DNA of 64,000 nucleotides, from NCBI GenBank assembly GCA_002256205.1, contig NKIW01000003.1, positions 124,001 through 188,000 of the forward strand. The letters run 5' to 3'. Position numbers and translations under genes: made by a program. Below, piece by piece: positions 18,577 through 28,345 of this stretch. This DNA is from Rhizobiales bacterium PAR1 (lineage in GTDB: Bacteria > Pseudomonadota > Alphaproteobacteria > Rhizobiales > Beijerinckiaceae). Positions within the stretch are counted from its first letter, which is position 1, and every line of letters starts with the position of its first letter. Under the pieces are notes generated by a model that had not been told where the DNA came from, made no database searches, and saw only the letters and a program-made list of their open reading frames with translations.

Positions 18577-19971
18577 GTGGAGCTTCACGGCATGGCCGAA
18601 ACCTATGATGTCGATCTTTTTGTGATCGGGGGCGGTTCGGGCGGCGTGCGCGCGGCGCGGATCGCTGCGGGGCATGGTGCAAAGGTGCTGCTGGCGGAGG
18701 AATTCCGCATGGGCGGCACCTGTGTCATCCGAGGGTGTGTGCCGAAAAAGCTTTATGTTCTGGCCTCACGCTTTGCCCGCGACTTCGAAGAATCGCGCGG
18801 CTTCGGTTGGAAGCCCGGATCCGCGAGCTTTGATTGGCAGCGGCTTGTCGGTGCCAAAGAGGCCGAGATTACCCGCCTTGAAGGGCTCTACGCCAAGGGG
18901 CAGGCGAGCGCAGGCGTCGAGGTGGTCAAATCCCGAGCAGTCATCGAAGGGCCGCATACCGTGCGCCTTCTCGCCGACAGCCGCGTGATCCGTGCAAAGA
19001 ATATCCTCATCGCAACCGGCGGGCGGCCCAACCTAGATCGATCCATTCCCGGTATCGAGAATGTTGTCACCTCCAACGAGGTTTTCGATCTCGAGGAGTT
19101 TCCCAAAAGCATCGTGATCGCCGGCGGCGGCTATATCGCGCTGGAATTTGCTGGCATTTTCCGACTGCTAGGCGCGGAAGTGACGGTGCTCTATCGCGGC
19201 GCGCAGGTGTTGCGCGGCTTCGATCAGGATCTGCGTGACGGGCTCATCTCGGCCTACGAGAAGGCGGGGGTGCGCTTCATTCTCAACGATACCTTTGCCC
19301 GGATCGACCGTACCGAGGCGGGGCTGGTCGGCAAGACCAAGGCCGGGCTTTCACTCGCCGCGGACCAGATTCTCTTTGCCATCGGTCGTTCACCCAACAT
19401 CGAAGGGCTGGGGTTAGAGAAGGCAGGCGTTGCCTTGGCGAAAGATGGTGCCATTGCGGTCGACTCCGCCTCCGCAACCAATATTTCCGGCATTTTTGCC
19501 GTAGGGGACGTGACGAACCGCGTCAACCTGACCCCGGTCGCGATCCGCGAGGGGCATGCGTTGGCCGATACGTTGTTCGGCGGCAAGCCCTGGTCTGTCG
19601 ATTACGCTCACATCCCGACGGCGGTTTTTACGACGCCGGAACTCGGCACTGTCGGTCTCACCGAGGCCGAGGCGCGCGAGAAGTTCGAGATCGTCGACAT
19701 CTACAAGACGAGCTTTCGCGCCATCAAGGCGACGCTCTCCGGCTCGGAAGACCGGGTGATGATGAAAATCGTCGTCGATGGCACCACCGACCGCGTGCTT
19801 GGCGTGCATATCCTAGGTGAAGGCGCCGGCGAGATGATCCAGCTTCTCGGCATTCCCCTGCGCATGGGCGCGACCAAGGCGGATTTTGATGCCACAATGG
19901 CGGTTCACCCCACCGCATCGGAAGAATTGGTAACTATGCGGACGCGCACAGCGCGTTACAGTCGTTCCTGA
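18577..19971 (+). CDS. gor: Glutathione-disulfide reductase
   Basis: Flavoprotein that reduces GSSG with NADPH. The 464 residues include an N-terminal FAD-binding GGGSGGVRAAR motif, the redox disulfide in GGTCVIRGCVPKK, an NAD(P)H-binding GGGYIALEFAG motif, the second FAD motif FAVGDVTNRVNLTPVA, and the C-terminal HPTASEE with the catalytic His-Glu pair of the partner subunit. The start is probably GTG 18577, since GAGGA lies 6 nt upstream. An in-frame ATG at 18592 is too far from that site but is otherwise acceptable. It is separated from DUF2059 by a terminator, so it should have its own promoter in the short gap. Confidence 0.96.
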   Translation: MELHGMAETYDVDLFVIGGGSGGVRAARIAAGHGAKVLLAEEFRMGGTCVIRGCVPKKLYVLASRFARDFEESRGFGWKPGSASFDWQRLVGAKEAEITRLEGLYAKGQASAGVEVVKSRAVIEGPHTVRLLADSRVIRAKNILIATGGRPNLDRSIPGIENVVTSNEVFDLEEFPKSIVIAGGGYIALEFAGIFRLLGAEVTVLYRGAQVLRGFDQDLRDGLISAYEKAGVRFILNDTFARIDRTEAGLVGKTKAGLSLAADQILFAIGRSPNIEGLGLEKAGVALAKDGAIAVDSASATNISGIFAVGDVTNRVNLTPVAIREGHALADTLFGGKPWSVDYAHIPTAVFTTPELGTVGLTEAEAREKFEIVDIYKTSFRAIKATLSGSEDRVMMKIVVDGTTDRVLGVHILGEGAGEMIQLLGIPLRMGATKADFDATMAVHPTASEELVTMRTRTARYSRS

Positions 19972-19998
19972 CGCAACGATCGGAGTTCCGGGCTGGCC

Positions 19999-21129
19999 AT
20001 GCCGCTGATCAATTACCTCACGACCATTCGCTTCGATTTTGGTGCTGTTGGCGCTCTGCCAGACGATATCGCAGCACTGGGGCTTCAAAACCCGCTGCTG
20101 GTGACCGATAAGGGCCTTGTCGCGCTCGGGGTTGCCGGACGGATTGCTGCGTTGATGCCGAAAGCGGCGAAAACGCCCGTCTATGACGGTACACCCTCCA
20201 ACCCGACCGAGGAGGCTACCGAAGAGGCCGCAGCGGTTTATAAGAAATTTGGTTGCGACGGCATCGTCGCGCTCGGCGGCGGTTCTCCGATGGATCTCGC
20301 CAAGGCGGTGGCGATCCTCGTGACGCACGGCGGCACCTTGCGGGATTATGTGCTGATCCTTGGTGGCGGGCCGAAAATCACCGAGAAGGTTGCGCCGGTT
20401 ATCGCTATTCCGACGACAGCCGGCACCGGCTCGGAAGTCGGGCGTGGTGCGGTCATGAGTTTCCGCGACGGGCGCAAGCTCACCGTGATTTCGCCCCACC
20501 TCATTCCCAAGCGGGCGATCTGCGATCCTGAATTGACGATCCAGCTTCCGCCGGGCCTCACCGCCGCGACCGGCATGGACGCGCTGACCCACGGCATCGA
20601 GTGCTTCATTTCCAACGTCGAGAACCCGCCAGCGGGCGCCATCGCGCTGGAATGCGCACGTCTCGCGGCCCGTTCGATCGAGACGGCCTATAACACCGGC
20701 ACCAATCGCAAAGCGCGCTACGACATGATGATGGCGTCGATGATGGGGGCCATGGCTTTCCAGAAGGGGCTCGGCGCGGTGCACGCGCTGGCGCATACCC
20801 TCGGCGGTATGAAGGAGGTTCACCTCCATCACGGCACGCTCAACGCCGTGCTGCTACCGGCGGTGCTGCGTTTCAACGCCGATATTCGCGGCGAGCTTTA
20901 TGCGCGCCTTGCGCATGAGATGGGCGTCCCCTCGGGGCAGACGCTGGACCAGTTCATTGAAGCACTCAATGCCCGCATCGGCATGCCGAAATCGCTCGGA
21001 GAAATGGGTGTGAAACGGGAATGGTTCGCACGCATCGCCGAGCTTTCGCTCGAAGATCATTGCACCAAAACCAACGCGAAAACGCCTACGGCGGCGGATT
21101 ATCACGCTATTCTGGAAGCGGCCTACTAA
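19999..21129 (+). CDS. Iron-containing alcohol dehydrogenase
   Basis: A 376-residue group III (iron-dependent) alcohol dehydrogenase. The NAD-binding loop GGGSPMDLAKAV lies near residue 94. The segment TAGTGSEVGRGAV is typical of the family. The metal-binding part contains GMDALTHGIE and GLGAVHALAHTLGG, followed by HLHHGTLNAVLLP, which supplies the conserved His residues. The substrate is not predictable; relatives oxidise or reduce many primary alcohols and hydroxy acids. It starts 27 nt after gor on the same strand and may be co-transcribed. Its stop overlaps by 4 nt the stop of the opposing methyltransferase gene. Confidence 0.93.
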   Translation: MPLINYLTTIRFDFGAVGALPDDIAALGLQNPLLVTDKGLVALGVAGRIAALMPKAAKTPVYDGTPSNPTEEATEEAAAVYKKFGCDGIVALGGGSPMDLAKAVAILVTHGGTLRDYVLILGGGPKITEKVAPVIAIPTTAGTGSEVGRGAVMSFRDGRKLTVISPHLIPKRAICDPELTIQLPPGLTAATGMDALTHGIECFISNVENPPAGAIALECARLAARSIETAYNTGTNRKARYDMMMASMMGAMAFQKGLGAVHALAHTLGGMKEVHLHHGTLNAVLLPAVLRFNADIRGELYARLAHEMGVPSGQTLDQFIEALNARIGMPKSLGEMGVKREWFARIAELSLEDHCTKTNAKTPTAADYHAILEAAY

Positions 21130-21764
21130 GGCTTTCGTGCCACGAGGTAGCGCCGCGGTGGGGAGGCCGGATAGTTTCCGGCCTCGAGAATCTCAAAGCC
21201 GGCATCCCGGACCCAGACATCCATCTGATCGACCGAAAAAAAGCGAACCGCGGGTGCAAAGCCCACGGCGCGGACGATTGGCAGCACCAGCTTGATTAGC
21301 TTCACCTTGAACGGGACGCCTTCACCGGAAAGGCAGACCGTTTTCGAGATAAAAAGGCCGCCGGGTTTCACACGGGCGTGGATTCGGGCCAACGCGGCGG
21401 GAATGTCATCGACAAGATGCAGCAGGTTGAAGGCCAGCACCGCGTCATAGGTTTCGGCGCACTCCGGTTGGCCTACGAGATCGGCAACAACAAATCGCAC
21501 ATTGGTGATGTTCTGATCCGTCGCTTTCTGGCGGGCAATCGCGATCATCTTCGCGGAGACGTCACTTGCGACGATCTCCTGAACGTCTTTTGCGAGTTCA
21601 AGCGCGGTCGAACCCGTGCCGCAACCGAGTTCCAGCACGCGATCTGTCGGCTTCAGGAGGCTCCGTGTTCGCTCGAGGGTATGGAGGTAGGCAGGCATAT
21701 CCGGGATGGGTGAGCGGGCATAACGCTCGGCCATGCGGTCCCAGAAGGCGGCAGCTCGTGACAT
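21126..21764 (-). CDS. Class I SAM-dependent methyltransferase
   Basis: A 212-residue cytoplasmic methyltransferase. SAM-binding motif I is VLELGCGTGSTALELA at about 42-57. Acidic residue motif II (IVASDVSAKM) and the motif around VRFVVADLVGQPE follow, then AFNLLHLVDDIPAAL. The C-terminal substrate region is hydrophobic (VKLIKLVLPIVRAVGFAPAV), hinting at a small hydrophobic substrate, but the substrate is unknown. An AGAGAGAA ribosome-binding site precedes ATG 21764. Confidence 0.9.
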   Translation of the reverse strand: MSRAAAFWDRMAERYARSPIPDMPAYLHTLERTRSLLKPTDRVLELGCGTGSTALELAKDVQEIVASDVSAKMIAIARQKATDQNITNVRFVVADLVGQPECAETYDAVLAFNLLHLVDDIPAALARIHARVKPGGLFISKTVCLSGEGVPFKVKLIKLVLPIVRAVGFAPAVRFFSVDQMDVWVRDAGFEILEAGNYPASPPRRYLVARKP

Positions 21765-21984
21765 CGGTTCTCTCTCTTTGCTTACCCCTATCGCACCGTC
21801 GACAGGCGTGAAAGGGCTTCCGTCTGGAAGGTAAGTCCGAAGGTTGAGGCCATCTCAAGGCAGACATGCAGCCATTTTGGCTCGCCTTGGCGTTAAACCC
21901 GGTGTATGAACCCGGTCCTCCGGCGTGACGAAAGTCATTTTTGTAAAGGTCATGCCGCGCGATGGGTAACAAAGGAACGGCACC

Positions 21985-23391
21985 ATGACGACGACCGGCA
22001 AAAACACCTCGAAGCAAGCCTGGAACCCGGCAAGCTGGCGGTCGTTTCCGATCTCGCAGGTGCCGGACTATCCGGATCAGGGCGTTCTCGAAGCCACCGA
22101 AGCGCAGCTGAAGAGCTTTCCGCCGCTGGTGTTTGCCGGTGAGGCGCGCAAGCTCAAGCGCGCCCTGGGCAAGGTCGCGGCGGGTGAGGCCTTCCTGCTT
22201 CAGGGCGGCGATTGCGCCGAGAGCTTTGCAGAGCATTCCGCCGACCATATCCGCGATTTCTTCCGCGTTTTCCTGCAGATGGCGGTCGTGCTGACCTATG
22301 CCGGTTCTTCGCCGGTGGTGAAGGTGGGCCGCGTGGCGGGCCAGTTCGCCAAGCCGCGTTCCTCGCCGGTTGAGAAGGTCGGTGATGTGGAACTGCCCTC
22401 CTATCGCGGCGATATCATCAACGGTACCGATTTCACGCCGGAAGCGCGTATCCCCGATCCGCGTCGGCAGATCGAAGCCTACCGCCAGTCTGCGGCAACG
22501 CTGAACCTGATCCGCGCGTTTGCAACAGGTGGTTATGCCAACCTCGACAATGCGCATCGCTGGATGCTCGGCTTTGTGAAGGACAGCCCGCAGTCGGGCC
22601 GGTACAACGAGCTGGCGAACCGCATCACCGAAACGCTGGACTTCATGCGCGCCATCGGGATTTCCGCCGATACGCATCCGGAAATGCAGCAGACCGAGTT
22701 CTTCACCTCCCATGAGGCGCTGCTTCTTGGGTACGAGCAGGCGATGACGCGCGTCGATTCGACCTCAGGCGATTGGTACGCGACCTCTGGCCATATGCTC
22801 TGGATCGGTGACCGCACCCGCCAGCCGGACCACGCGCATATCGAATACTTCCGCGGTATCAAGAACCCGATTGGCCTCAAGTGCGGTCCGTCGCTGACAG
22901 CCGATGGCCTCATCCAGCTTATCGATGCGCTGAACCCGGAAAACGAGGCGGGTCGCCTCACGCTGATCTGCCGCTTCGGTGCCGACAAGGTGGGTGATCA
23001 CTTGCCGGGTCTCATTCGTGCGGTGGAGAGGGAAGGTCGCAAGGTCGTCTGGTCCTGCGATCCGATGCACGGTAACACGATTTCGCTCGCGGGCTACAAG
23101 ACCCGGCCCTTCGATCGCATCATGGGCGAGGTGAAGAACTTCTTCTCGATCCACGAGGCGGAAGGCACCTATGCCGGCGGCATCCACCTCGAAATGACCG
23201 GCAAGGACGTCACCGAATGCACCGGCGGCGCGCGGGCGTTGACGGCTGAAGGTCTTTCGAGCCGCTACGACACCGCCTGTGATCCTCGCCTCAATGCCGA
23301 GCAAGCGATCGAACTCGCCTTCCTCGTTGCCGATCTTCTCAAGCACGAGAAATCAGCGCGTGGCCCGCGCGTTTCGGCGGCGGCGGAATAA
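21985..23391 (+). CDS. aroG: Class II 3-deoxy-7-phosphoheptulonate synthase
   Basis: Condenses phosphoenolpyruvate and erythrose 4-phosphate, the first step of the shikimate pathway. The 468 residues match the plant-like class II (AroA-II) family. Clear markers are [26 protein letters not shown] (metal-binding Cys), [19 protein letters not shown]-type [22 protein letters not shown] and the GGIHLEMTG segment near the C terminus. AAGGA lies shortly before ATG 21985. The gene stands alone with a perfect terminator at 23411-23437. The symbol aroG is used loosely for this class; aroF or aroA-II would also be acceptable. Confidence 0.95.
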   Translation: MTTTGKNTSKQAWNPASWRSFPISQVPDYPDQGVLEATEAQLKSFPPLVFAGEARKLKRALGKVAAGEAFLLQGGDCAESFAEHSADHIRDFFRVFLQMAVVLTYAGSSPVVKVGRVAGQFAKPRSSPVEKVGDVELPSYRGDIINGTDFTPEARIPDPRRQIEAYRQSAATLNLIRAFATGGYANLDNAHRWMLGFVKDSPQSGRYNELANRITETLDFMRAIGISADTHPEMQQTEFFTSHEALLLGYEQAMTRVDSTSGDWYATSGHMLWIGDRTRQPDHAHIEYFRGIKNPIGLKCGPSLTADGLIQLIDALNPENEAGRLTLICRFGADKVGDHLPGLIRAVEREGRKVVWSCDPMHGNTISLAGYKTRPFDRIMGEVKNFFSIHEAEGTYAGGIHLEMTGKDVTECTGGARALTAEGLSSRYDTACDPRLNAEQAIELAFLVADLLKHEKSARGPRVSAAAE

Positions 23392-23410
23392 GTCAGCACG
23401 ACATTCAGGA

Positions 23411-23437
23411 AAATGGCCGGGTTTCCCGGCCATTTTT
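23411..23437 (+). terminator. Intrinsic terminator of the DAHP synthase gene
   Basis: A perfect 11-bp stem (AAATGGCCGGG / CCCGGCCATTT) with a TTT loop, followed by further T residues, begins 20 nt after the stop codon. Confidence 0.92.
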
Positions 23438-23602
23438 ATGTGCGGGCGGATGCGCCATGGTCCCGCCATAGAGATGAACGCCAGCCAACGGCGGCTTCAG
23501 CTTTGCGCTATCTCGCCTGCAGTAGGTTGCCTGTCATGAAGCGAGGGGATGCGTTCCAGAGAACGCCTTGCCCGAGCATCGCTTCTCACAGGAGAGACGA
23601 CA

Positions 23603-24058
23603 ATGGCAACCGTGACCACTTTCAGCCAAAAGGCCGCTGCGGCGGCGCTGGTTGCGCTCACGATGGGTGCAGCCCTGACCGTTCAGCCCGGAACCGCCGA
23701 GGCACGTTTCAACCGCAATGGTTGGGCTGCTGCCGGCATTATCGGTGGACTCGCGGTCGGCGCGCTGGCGGCGGGAGCCGCGCATGCTCATTCCCAGCCG
23801 GGGTATTATGCCGATCCGGGCTATGATGTTGCGCCGGCACCGGTCTACACCGCCCCGACCTATTACGGCGGCTATGCGCCCCAGCCCGCTTATGACGAGG
23901 AACCGATCTACCGTCCGCGTCATCACCACCGCTATGGCCGCGCGCCGGTCTCAACCGAGCCGACCTTCGCCTACAAGGGCCCGAATTGCACGCTGCGTCG
24001 CCAGACCTACTTCGATGGCTATGCCTATCGCGTTCAGAAGGTTCCCGTCTGCGACTGA
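23603..24058 (+). CDS. Small exported Tyr/Pro-rich protein, unknown function
   Basis: A 151-residue protein with a signal peptide ending near GTAEA, a glycine-zipper-like hydrophobic stretch (AAGIIGGLAVGALAAGAAHA), then a low-complexity region rich in Tyr, Pro and His (YYADPGYDVAP, RHHHRYGR). A short conserved tail with three cysteines follows (NCTLRRQTYFDGYAYRV..PVC). Similar small envelope proteins are frequent in Hyphomicrobiales and have no known function. ATG 23603 is chosen because GGAGAG lies upstream and it begins the signal peptide. The gene ends at a terminator shared with the opposing outer-membrane protein gene. Confidence 0.75.
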   Translation: MATVTTFSQKAAAAALVALTMGAALTVQPGTAEARFNRNGWAAAGIIGGLAVGALAAGAAHAHSQPGYYADPGYDVAPAPVYTAPTYYGGYAPQPAYDEEPIYRPRHHHRYGRAPVSTEPTFAYKGPNCTLRRQTYFDGYAYRVQKVPVCD

Positions 24059-24090
24059 TCCGATTTCAGGTCTCGCGTAACCCATCACGA

Positions 24091-24116
24091 AAAAGCCCGG
24101 CGAAATGCCGGGCTTT
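24091..24116. terminator. Bidirectional intrinsic terminator
   Basis: AAAAGCCCGGC and GCCGGGCTTTT flank a short GAAAT loop between two convergent genes, so the hairpin can stop transcription from both sides. Confidence 0.9.
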
Positions 24117-24141
24117 TGCATGACCAGTGCTTCCTGTCAGA

Positions 24142-24990
24142 TCAGAACTTGATACCGCCGCCGACACGTGCCGTGTTGATGGAAATATCCGGGCGCTTTC
24201 CGCCACCCGCGAATTGGATGTGCTGGTATTCGGTTCGGAGGAAGGTGTTGGGCAGGATCTGCATGTCGAGACCGCCGCCGAAGGCCGTACCGTAGGAAAT
24301 GCCGCGGCGGCCGACGACCCCTTCGAAATTGCCGGAAATCGGAAGATGCGCCGCCGGCGTCGCCGTGCTGGTGTTGGTCCAGGTGCCAGTCGTCGAAGCG
24401 CGGCCATCGACATTGCCCAGCGCCAGACCCGCAGTGAAATAGGGCATGAACATGCCGGCCGCATAACCGATTCGGCCGCGAATCGTGCCCCAATCCGTGA
24501 TCCGGCCGCGCGTCGTCGAGGTGCTGGTGACGGACCAGCGCTCGGTGCCGACATCGCGTGACAAACCATACGGCCCGAATGTCGAAGTCCCGTTGAGCGA
24601 GGAGCGGGTATAATCGGCTTCAAGGCCCATCACCACGTCGTCCCAGAGGTAGTTGATGCCGACGAAGCCACCGACACCATACCCCATCTTGTTCGTCGTC
24701 CGAAGATTGATGGTGTTGCGAAGCAGGTCCTCGATCGTCGAATTCGGCAGCGCCGCATGTGCTAGCGGGCTGGCAAATCCGGTCGGATCGAACTGGCCGG
24801 TGGAGGCGCTCGCATGCACACCGCCGTAATAGCCGGCCCAATCCGGGCCAGCGGCGGCCTGAGGCGCCGTCTCTCCCGCATATGCGCCGCGAAGGTAATC
24901 CGCTGCCTTCGCGTTGCCCCCGATGCCGATGGCGGAAAGTGCCAAGGCAAGGGCTACTCCGCGGCCCGTGACATTGCGAGATTTCGACAT
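24142..24990 (-). CDS. Outer-membrane beta-barrel protein
   Basis: A 282-residue exported protein with a signal peptide ending near GNAKA, followed by an eight-stranded-type barrel like that of Rhizobiales Omp25/OmpA-like surface proteins. Markers are DWAGYYGGVHASA at the start of the barrel, YGVGGFVGINYLWDDVVMG, and WGTIRGRIGYAAGMFMPYF. The chain ends in a phenylalanine (VGGGIKF), the usual barrel-assembly signal. A GGGAGTAGGG site lies just before ATG 24990. It is divergent from nadE. Confidence 0.88.
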   Translation of the reverse strand: MSKSRNVTGRGVALALALSAIGIGGNAKAADYLRGAYAGETAPQAAAGPDWAGYYGGVHASASTGQFDPTGFASPLAHAALPNSTIEDLLRNTINLRTTNKMGYGVGGFVGINYLWDDVVMGLEADYTRSSLNGTSTFGPYGLSRDVGTERWSVTSTSTTRGRITDWGTIRGRIGYAAGMFMPYFTAGLALGNVDGRASTTGTWTNTSTATPAAHLPISGNFEGVVGRRGISYGTAFGGGLDMQILPNTFLRTEYQHIQFAGGGKRPDISINTARVGGGIKF

Positions 24991-25177
24991 TTTACCCTAC
25001 TCCCGACCGTCGAATTCGAATCCGGATTTCGAATCCTGATATTCGAGGATAATAAAAAAGTAACGTTACTCGCGGGTTAAGCGGTTCTGTTGTCAGGTGA
25101 TCTGAATTGACACGTTTTGGTACGAACGCGGTGCGGGGCAATTGCAGCCGGCTCGCCCGCGCGATACACCAAGGACC

Positions 25178-26938
25178 ATGATCAAGACCGCTTCTCCTTC
25201 GCCCGTGTCCGACCATCTCGTTGTGGCATTGGCCCAGCTCAATCCCGTCATGGGCGATATCGCAGGCAACCTCGTGAGGGCGCGCGCCGCGCGTGCCGAG
25301 GCGGCGAGAGCGAAGGCGCATCTCGTGATGTTCTCCGAGCTGTTCCTGACCGGCTACCCGCCGGAAGATCTCGTGACCAAGCCTGCGCTGGAGGAGGCCT
25401 GTCGCGCTGCCCTCGATGACCTCGCGCGGGAGACTGCGGATGGCGGGCCGGCGGTGCTGATCGGCCTGCCGTGGCGCGAGGAGGGCAAGCTCTACAATGC
25501 CTTCGCCGCGCTTGACGGTGGGCGGATCACCGGTGTGCGCTTCAAAGTGGATCTGCCGAATTACGGCGTTTTTGATGAAAAGCGCGTGTTTGACTCCGGG
25601 CCGATGCCGGGGCCGCTCGCGGTGCGCGGTGTGCGCATCGGCCTGCCGATCTGCGAGGATATCTGGGGCTCGGAAGTCGTAGAGTGTCTTGCCGAGACCG
25701 GCGCCGAAATGCTGCTGGTGCCGAACGGTTCGCCCTACGAGCGCGACAAGCGTGACACCCGGCTCAACATTGCGGTCGCACGAGCAACCGAAAACCGCCT
25801 TCCGCTGGTCTACCTCAATCAGGTCGGCGGGCAGGACGAACTCGTGTTCGATGGCGCCTCCTTCGGCCTCAACGCCGATGGCAGCCTCGCCTTCCAGATG
25901 CCGGCTTTCCGCGAGGATATCTGTCTCGTCACGCTTCACCGTGAAGGCGGGGATTGGCGGATCGAACCCGGCCCGCTCGCGTTGATCGAAGAGGGGCAGA
26001 AGGCGGATTACTGCGCCTGCATGCTCGGTCTTCGCGATTATGTCGAGAAGAACCGCTTCAAGGGCGTCGTGCTTGGCATGTCCGGTGGCATCGATTCGGC
26101 GCTTTGCGCGACCCTCGCCGCTGACGCTCTCGGACCGGAGCGTGTCCATGCGATCATGCTGCCCTACCGGTATACCTCCGAAGATAGCTTCACCGATGCC
26201 GAAGCCTGCGCCAAGGCGCTCGGCGTGCGCTATGATGTGCTGCCGATCGCTGCGGCTGTGGAAGGGCTTGAAGCCAGCCTCCAGCCGGTGTTCGCGGGCC
26301 TCGGCCGCGATGTGACGGAAGAGAATATCCAGTCCCGCGCGCGCGGCACCATCCTGATGTCGATCTCAAACAAGTTCGGTTCGATGGTTGTCACCACGGG
26401 CAACAAGAGCGAGATGTCAGTCGGCTACGCGACGCTCTATGGCGACATGAACGGCGGCTATAACCCGATCAAGGACCTCTACAAGATGGAGGTGTTCCGC
26501 ATCTCTGCCCTGCGCAACAGCTGGAAGCCGATCGGCGCACTGGGGCCGGAGGGCGAGGTGATCCCCGAAAATATTCTCGTCAAACCACCGACTGCGGAAC
26601 TGCGCGAGAACCAGAAGGATCAGGATTCGCTGCCGCCTTACGAGGTGCTCGACGACATCCTTGAATGTCTTGTCGAGAAGGAAATGCACACTTCGGAGAT
26701 CGTCGCCCGCGGGCATGACATCGCCGTGGTGCAACGGATTGAGCATCTCCTCTCGATCGCGGAATACAAGCGCCGCCAGTCCGCGCCGGGCGTGAAGGTG
26801 ACGCGGCGCAACTTTGGCCGTGACCGGCGCTACCCCATCGTCAGCCGCTTTCGTGACAGGCTGGCGGGGCCGTATACGCCCGATGCCGCGATCCAGCCGG
26901 AGGGCGGGAAGGGGATCGGCGAGGCGTATGACGGGTGA
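25178..26938 (+). CDS. nadE: Glutamine-dependent NAD+ synthetase
   Basis: Final step of NAD synthesis: amidation of deamido-NAD using ammonia released from glutamine. The 586 residues hold an N-terminal nitrilase-type glutaminase (about 10-265) with the triad Glu in FSELFLTGYPPEDL, Lys in FKVDLPNYGVFDE and Cys in GLPICEDIWG. The C-terminal NAD synthase domain carries the ATP-binding P-loop GMSGGIDSAL and the segment TTGNKSEMSVGYATLYGD. ATG 25178 fits the protein alignment, but AAGGA lies only 2 nt upstream, so the start is not fully settled; a frame extension to 25142 exists. gltX follows after 51 nt on the same strand. Confidence 0.95.
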   Translation: MIKTASPSPVSDHLVVALAQLNPVMGDIAGNLVRARAARAEAARAKAHLVMFSELFLTGYPPEDLVTKPALEEACRAALDDLARETADGGPAVLIGLPWREEGKLYNAFAALDGGRITGVRFKVDLPNYGVFDEKRVFDSGPMPGPLAVRGVRIGLPICEDIWGSEVVECLAETGAEMLLVPNGSPYERDKRDTRLNIAVARATENRLPLVYLNQVGGQDELVFDGASFGLNADGSLAFQMPAFREDICLVTLHREGGDWRIEPGPLALIEEGQKADYCACMLGLRDYVEKNRFKGVVLGMSGGIDSALCATLAADALGPERVHAIMLPYRYTSEDSFTDAEACAKALGVRYDVLPIAAAVEGLEASLQPVFAGLGRDVTEENIQSRARGTILMSISNKFGSMVVTTGNKSEMSVGYATLYGDMNGGYNPIKDLYKMEVFRISALRNSWKPIGALGPEGEVIPENILVKPPTAELRENQKDQDSLPPYEVLDDILECLVEKEMHTSEIVARGHDIAVVQRIEHLLSIAEYKRRQSAPGVKVTRRNFGRDRRYPIVSRFRDRLAGPYTPDAAIQPEGGKGIGEAYDG

Positions 26939-26989
26939 TTGGCCCCTCTGTGATTGTCATCGCGCCGCAGCTCAGCTATCGCGAGAGGC

Positions 26990-28345
26990 ATGACAAGCAC
27001 CAAGCCCATCTTCCGCTTCGCCCCGTCGCCCACGGGTTATATCCACATCGGCAATGCCCGCACAGCGCTGTGGAATGCGCTGCTCGCACGCAAATCAGGT
27101 GGCACGTTCATCCTTCGCTTTGACGATACCGATACCGAGCGTTCACGCCCCGAGTATGCCGAGGCGATACTCGAAGATCTCAAATGGCTCGGCATCGTGC
27201 CGGATCGCATTGAGCGCCAGTCCGACCGCTTCGGGCGCTACGCCGAGGTGCTGGAGGATTTCAAGGCGCGTGGCCTTGTCTATCCCGCCTATGAGACCGC
27301 CGAGGAACTCGACCGCAAGAGAAAACGTCAGCAGGCGCGGGGCTTGCCGCCGGTCTATGATCGCGCGGCGCTGGCGCTGAGTGCCGAGGATCGTGCGAAA
27401 CTCGAAGCCGAGGGCCGCAAGCCGCATTGGCGCTTCAAACTCTCCGGTGCCACCGCCCGCTGGCAGGATGGCGTGCGCGCCGAATGCCACATCGAAACCG
27501 CCTCGCTCTCGGACCCCGTGGTTGCTAAGGCAGATGGCCAGTTTCTCTATACCTTCGCGTCGGTGATCGATGACGCCGATATGGGCGTGACGGATGTGTT
27601 GCGCGGCGAGGATCATGTCGCCAACACGGCCGTGCAGATTGAGCTTTTTGCCGCTCTGAAGGCAGCGCCGCCGCGCTTTTCGCACCATAACCTCATCACC
27701 TCGGCAACCGGCGAGGAAATGTCGAAGCGCACCGGCGCGCTATCGATCCGCTCGTTCCGTGCCGAGGGGATCGATCCGCTGGCGGTGGCGATTGTCGCGA
27801 CGCTGACCGGTACTTCGGAGTCCGTTCACCCGCTTGCCTCGCTTGATGCGCTGGCGGCGCTGCTCGACCCGCACAAGTTCTCGCGTGCGCTGACGAAGTT
27901 TGATCCGGCAGAAATCAATGAACTGTCGAAGCGTCTTCTTCACGCCAAGCCCTTTGTCGAGATCGCCCCGAAACTGGCGGCCCTCGGGATTACGGGAGAC
28001 AAGGCGGAGCCTTTCTGGGCGGCGATCCATGGCAATATCGACCGCATCGATGAGGCGAAGCACTGGTGGAGGCTGATCACCAGGCCGCAGCATTTCGAGA
28101 GCGCCGAGCCCGAATTTCTGGAACACGCGGCGGATTTGCTGCCGCAGGAGCCGTTCGACTTGACGACCTGGTCGTCCTGGATCGCGGCCATTCAGGCGCA
28201 GACCGGGCGCAAGGGCAAGGCGCTGTTCATGCCGTTGCGCCTCGCGCTGACGGGGCGGGAGTCAGGCCCCGAGCTTAAGGCTGTACTGCCCCTCTTAGGT
28301 CGGCAGGCTTGTCTCGCACGACTAGGCCCGGCGCCACATTCCTGA
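26990..28345 (+). CDS. gltX: Glutamate--tRNA ligase (short form)
   Basis: Charges tRNA-Glu, and possibly other tRNAs, with glutamate. The class I HIGH motif appears as HIGNARTALWN in FAPSPTGYIHIGNAR, and the KMSKS equivalent is EEMSKRTGALS. The chain is 451 residues, near the short end for the family. Many alphaproteobacteria carry two GluRS paralogues, and this looks like the shorter, second type; charging specificity cannot be told here. ATG 26990 is preferred over 26954 because it places the N terminus as in relatives. The last 71 nt overlap the opposing DUF2865 gene. Confidence 0.93.
   Translation: MTSTKPIFRFAPSPTGYIHIGNARTALWNALLARKSGGTFILRFDDTDTERSRPEYAEAILEDLKWLGIVPDRIERQSDRFGRYAEVLEDFKARGLVYPAYETAEELDRKRKRQQARGLPPVYDRAALALSAEDRAKLEAEGRKPHWRFKLSGATARWQDGVRAECHIETASLSDPVVAKADGQFLYTFASVIDDADMGVTDVLRGEDHVANTAVQIELFAALKAAPPRFSHHNLITSATGEEMSKRTGALSIRSFRAEGIDPLAVAIVATLTGTSESVHPLASLDALAALLDPHKFSRALTKFDPAEINELSKRLLHAKPFVEIAPKLAALGITGDKAEPFWAAIHGNIDRIDEAKHWWRLITRPQHFESAEPEFLEHAADLLPQEPFDLTTWSSWIAAIQAQTGRKGKALFMPLRLALTGRESGPELKAVLPLLGRQACLARLGPAPHS

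Noticed and set aside
24992-26149. A 385-codon minus-strand frame opposite nadE
   Set aside because: nadE carries all catalytic residues; this frame is its antisense.
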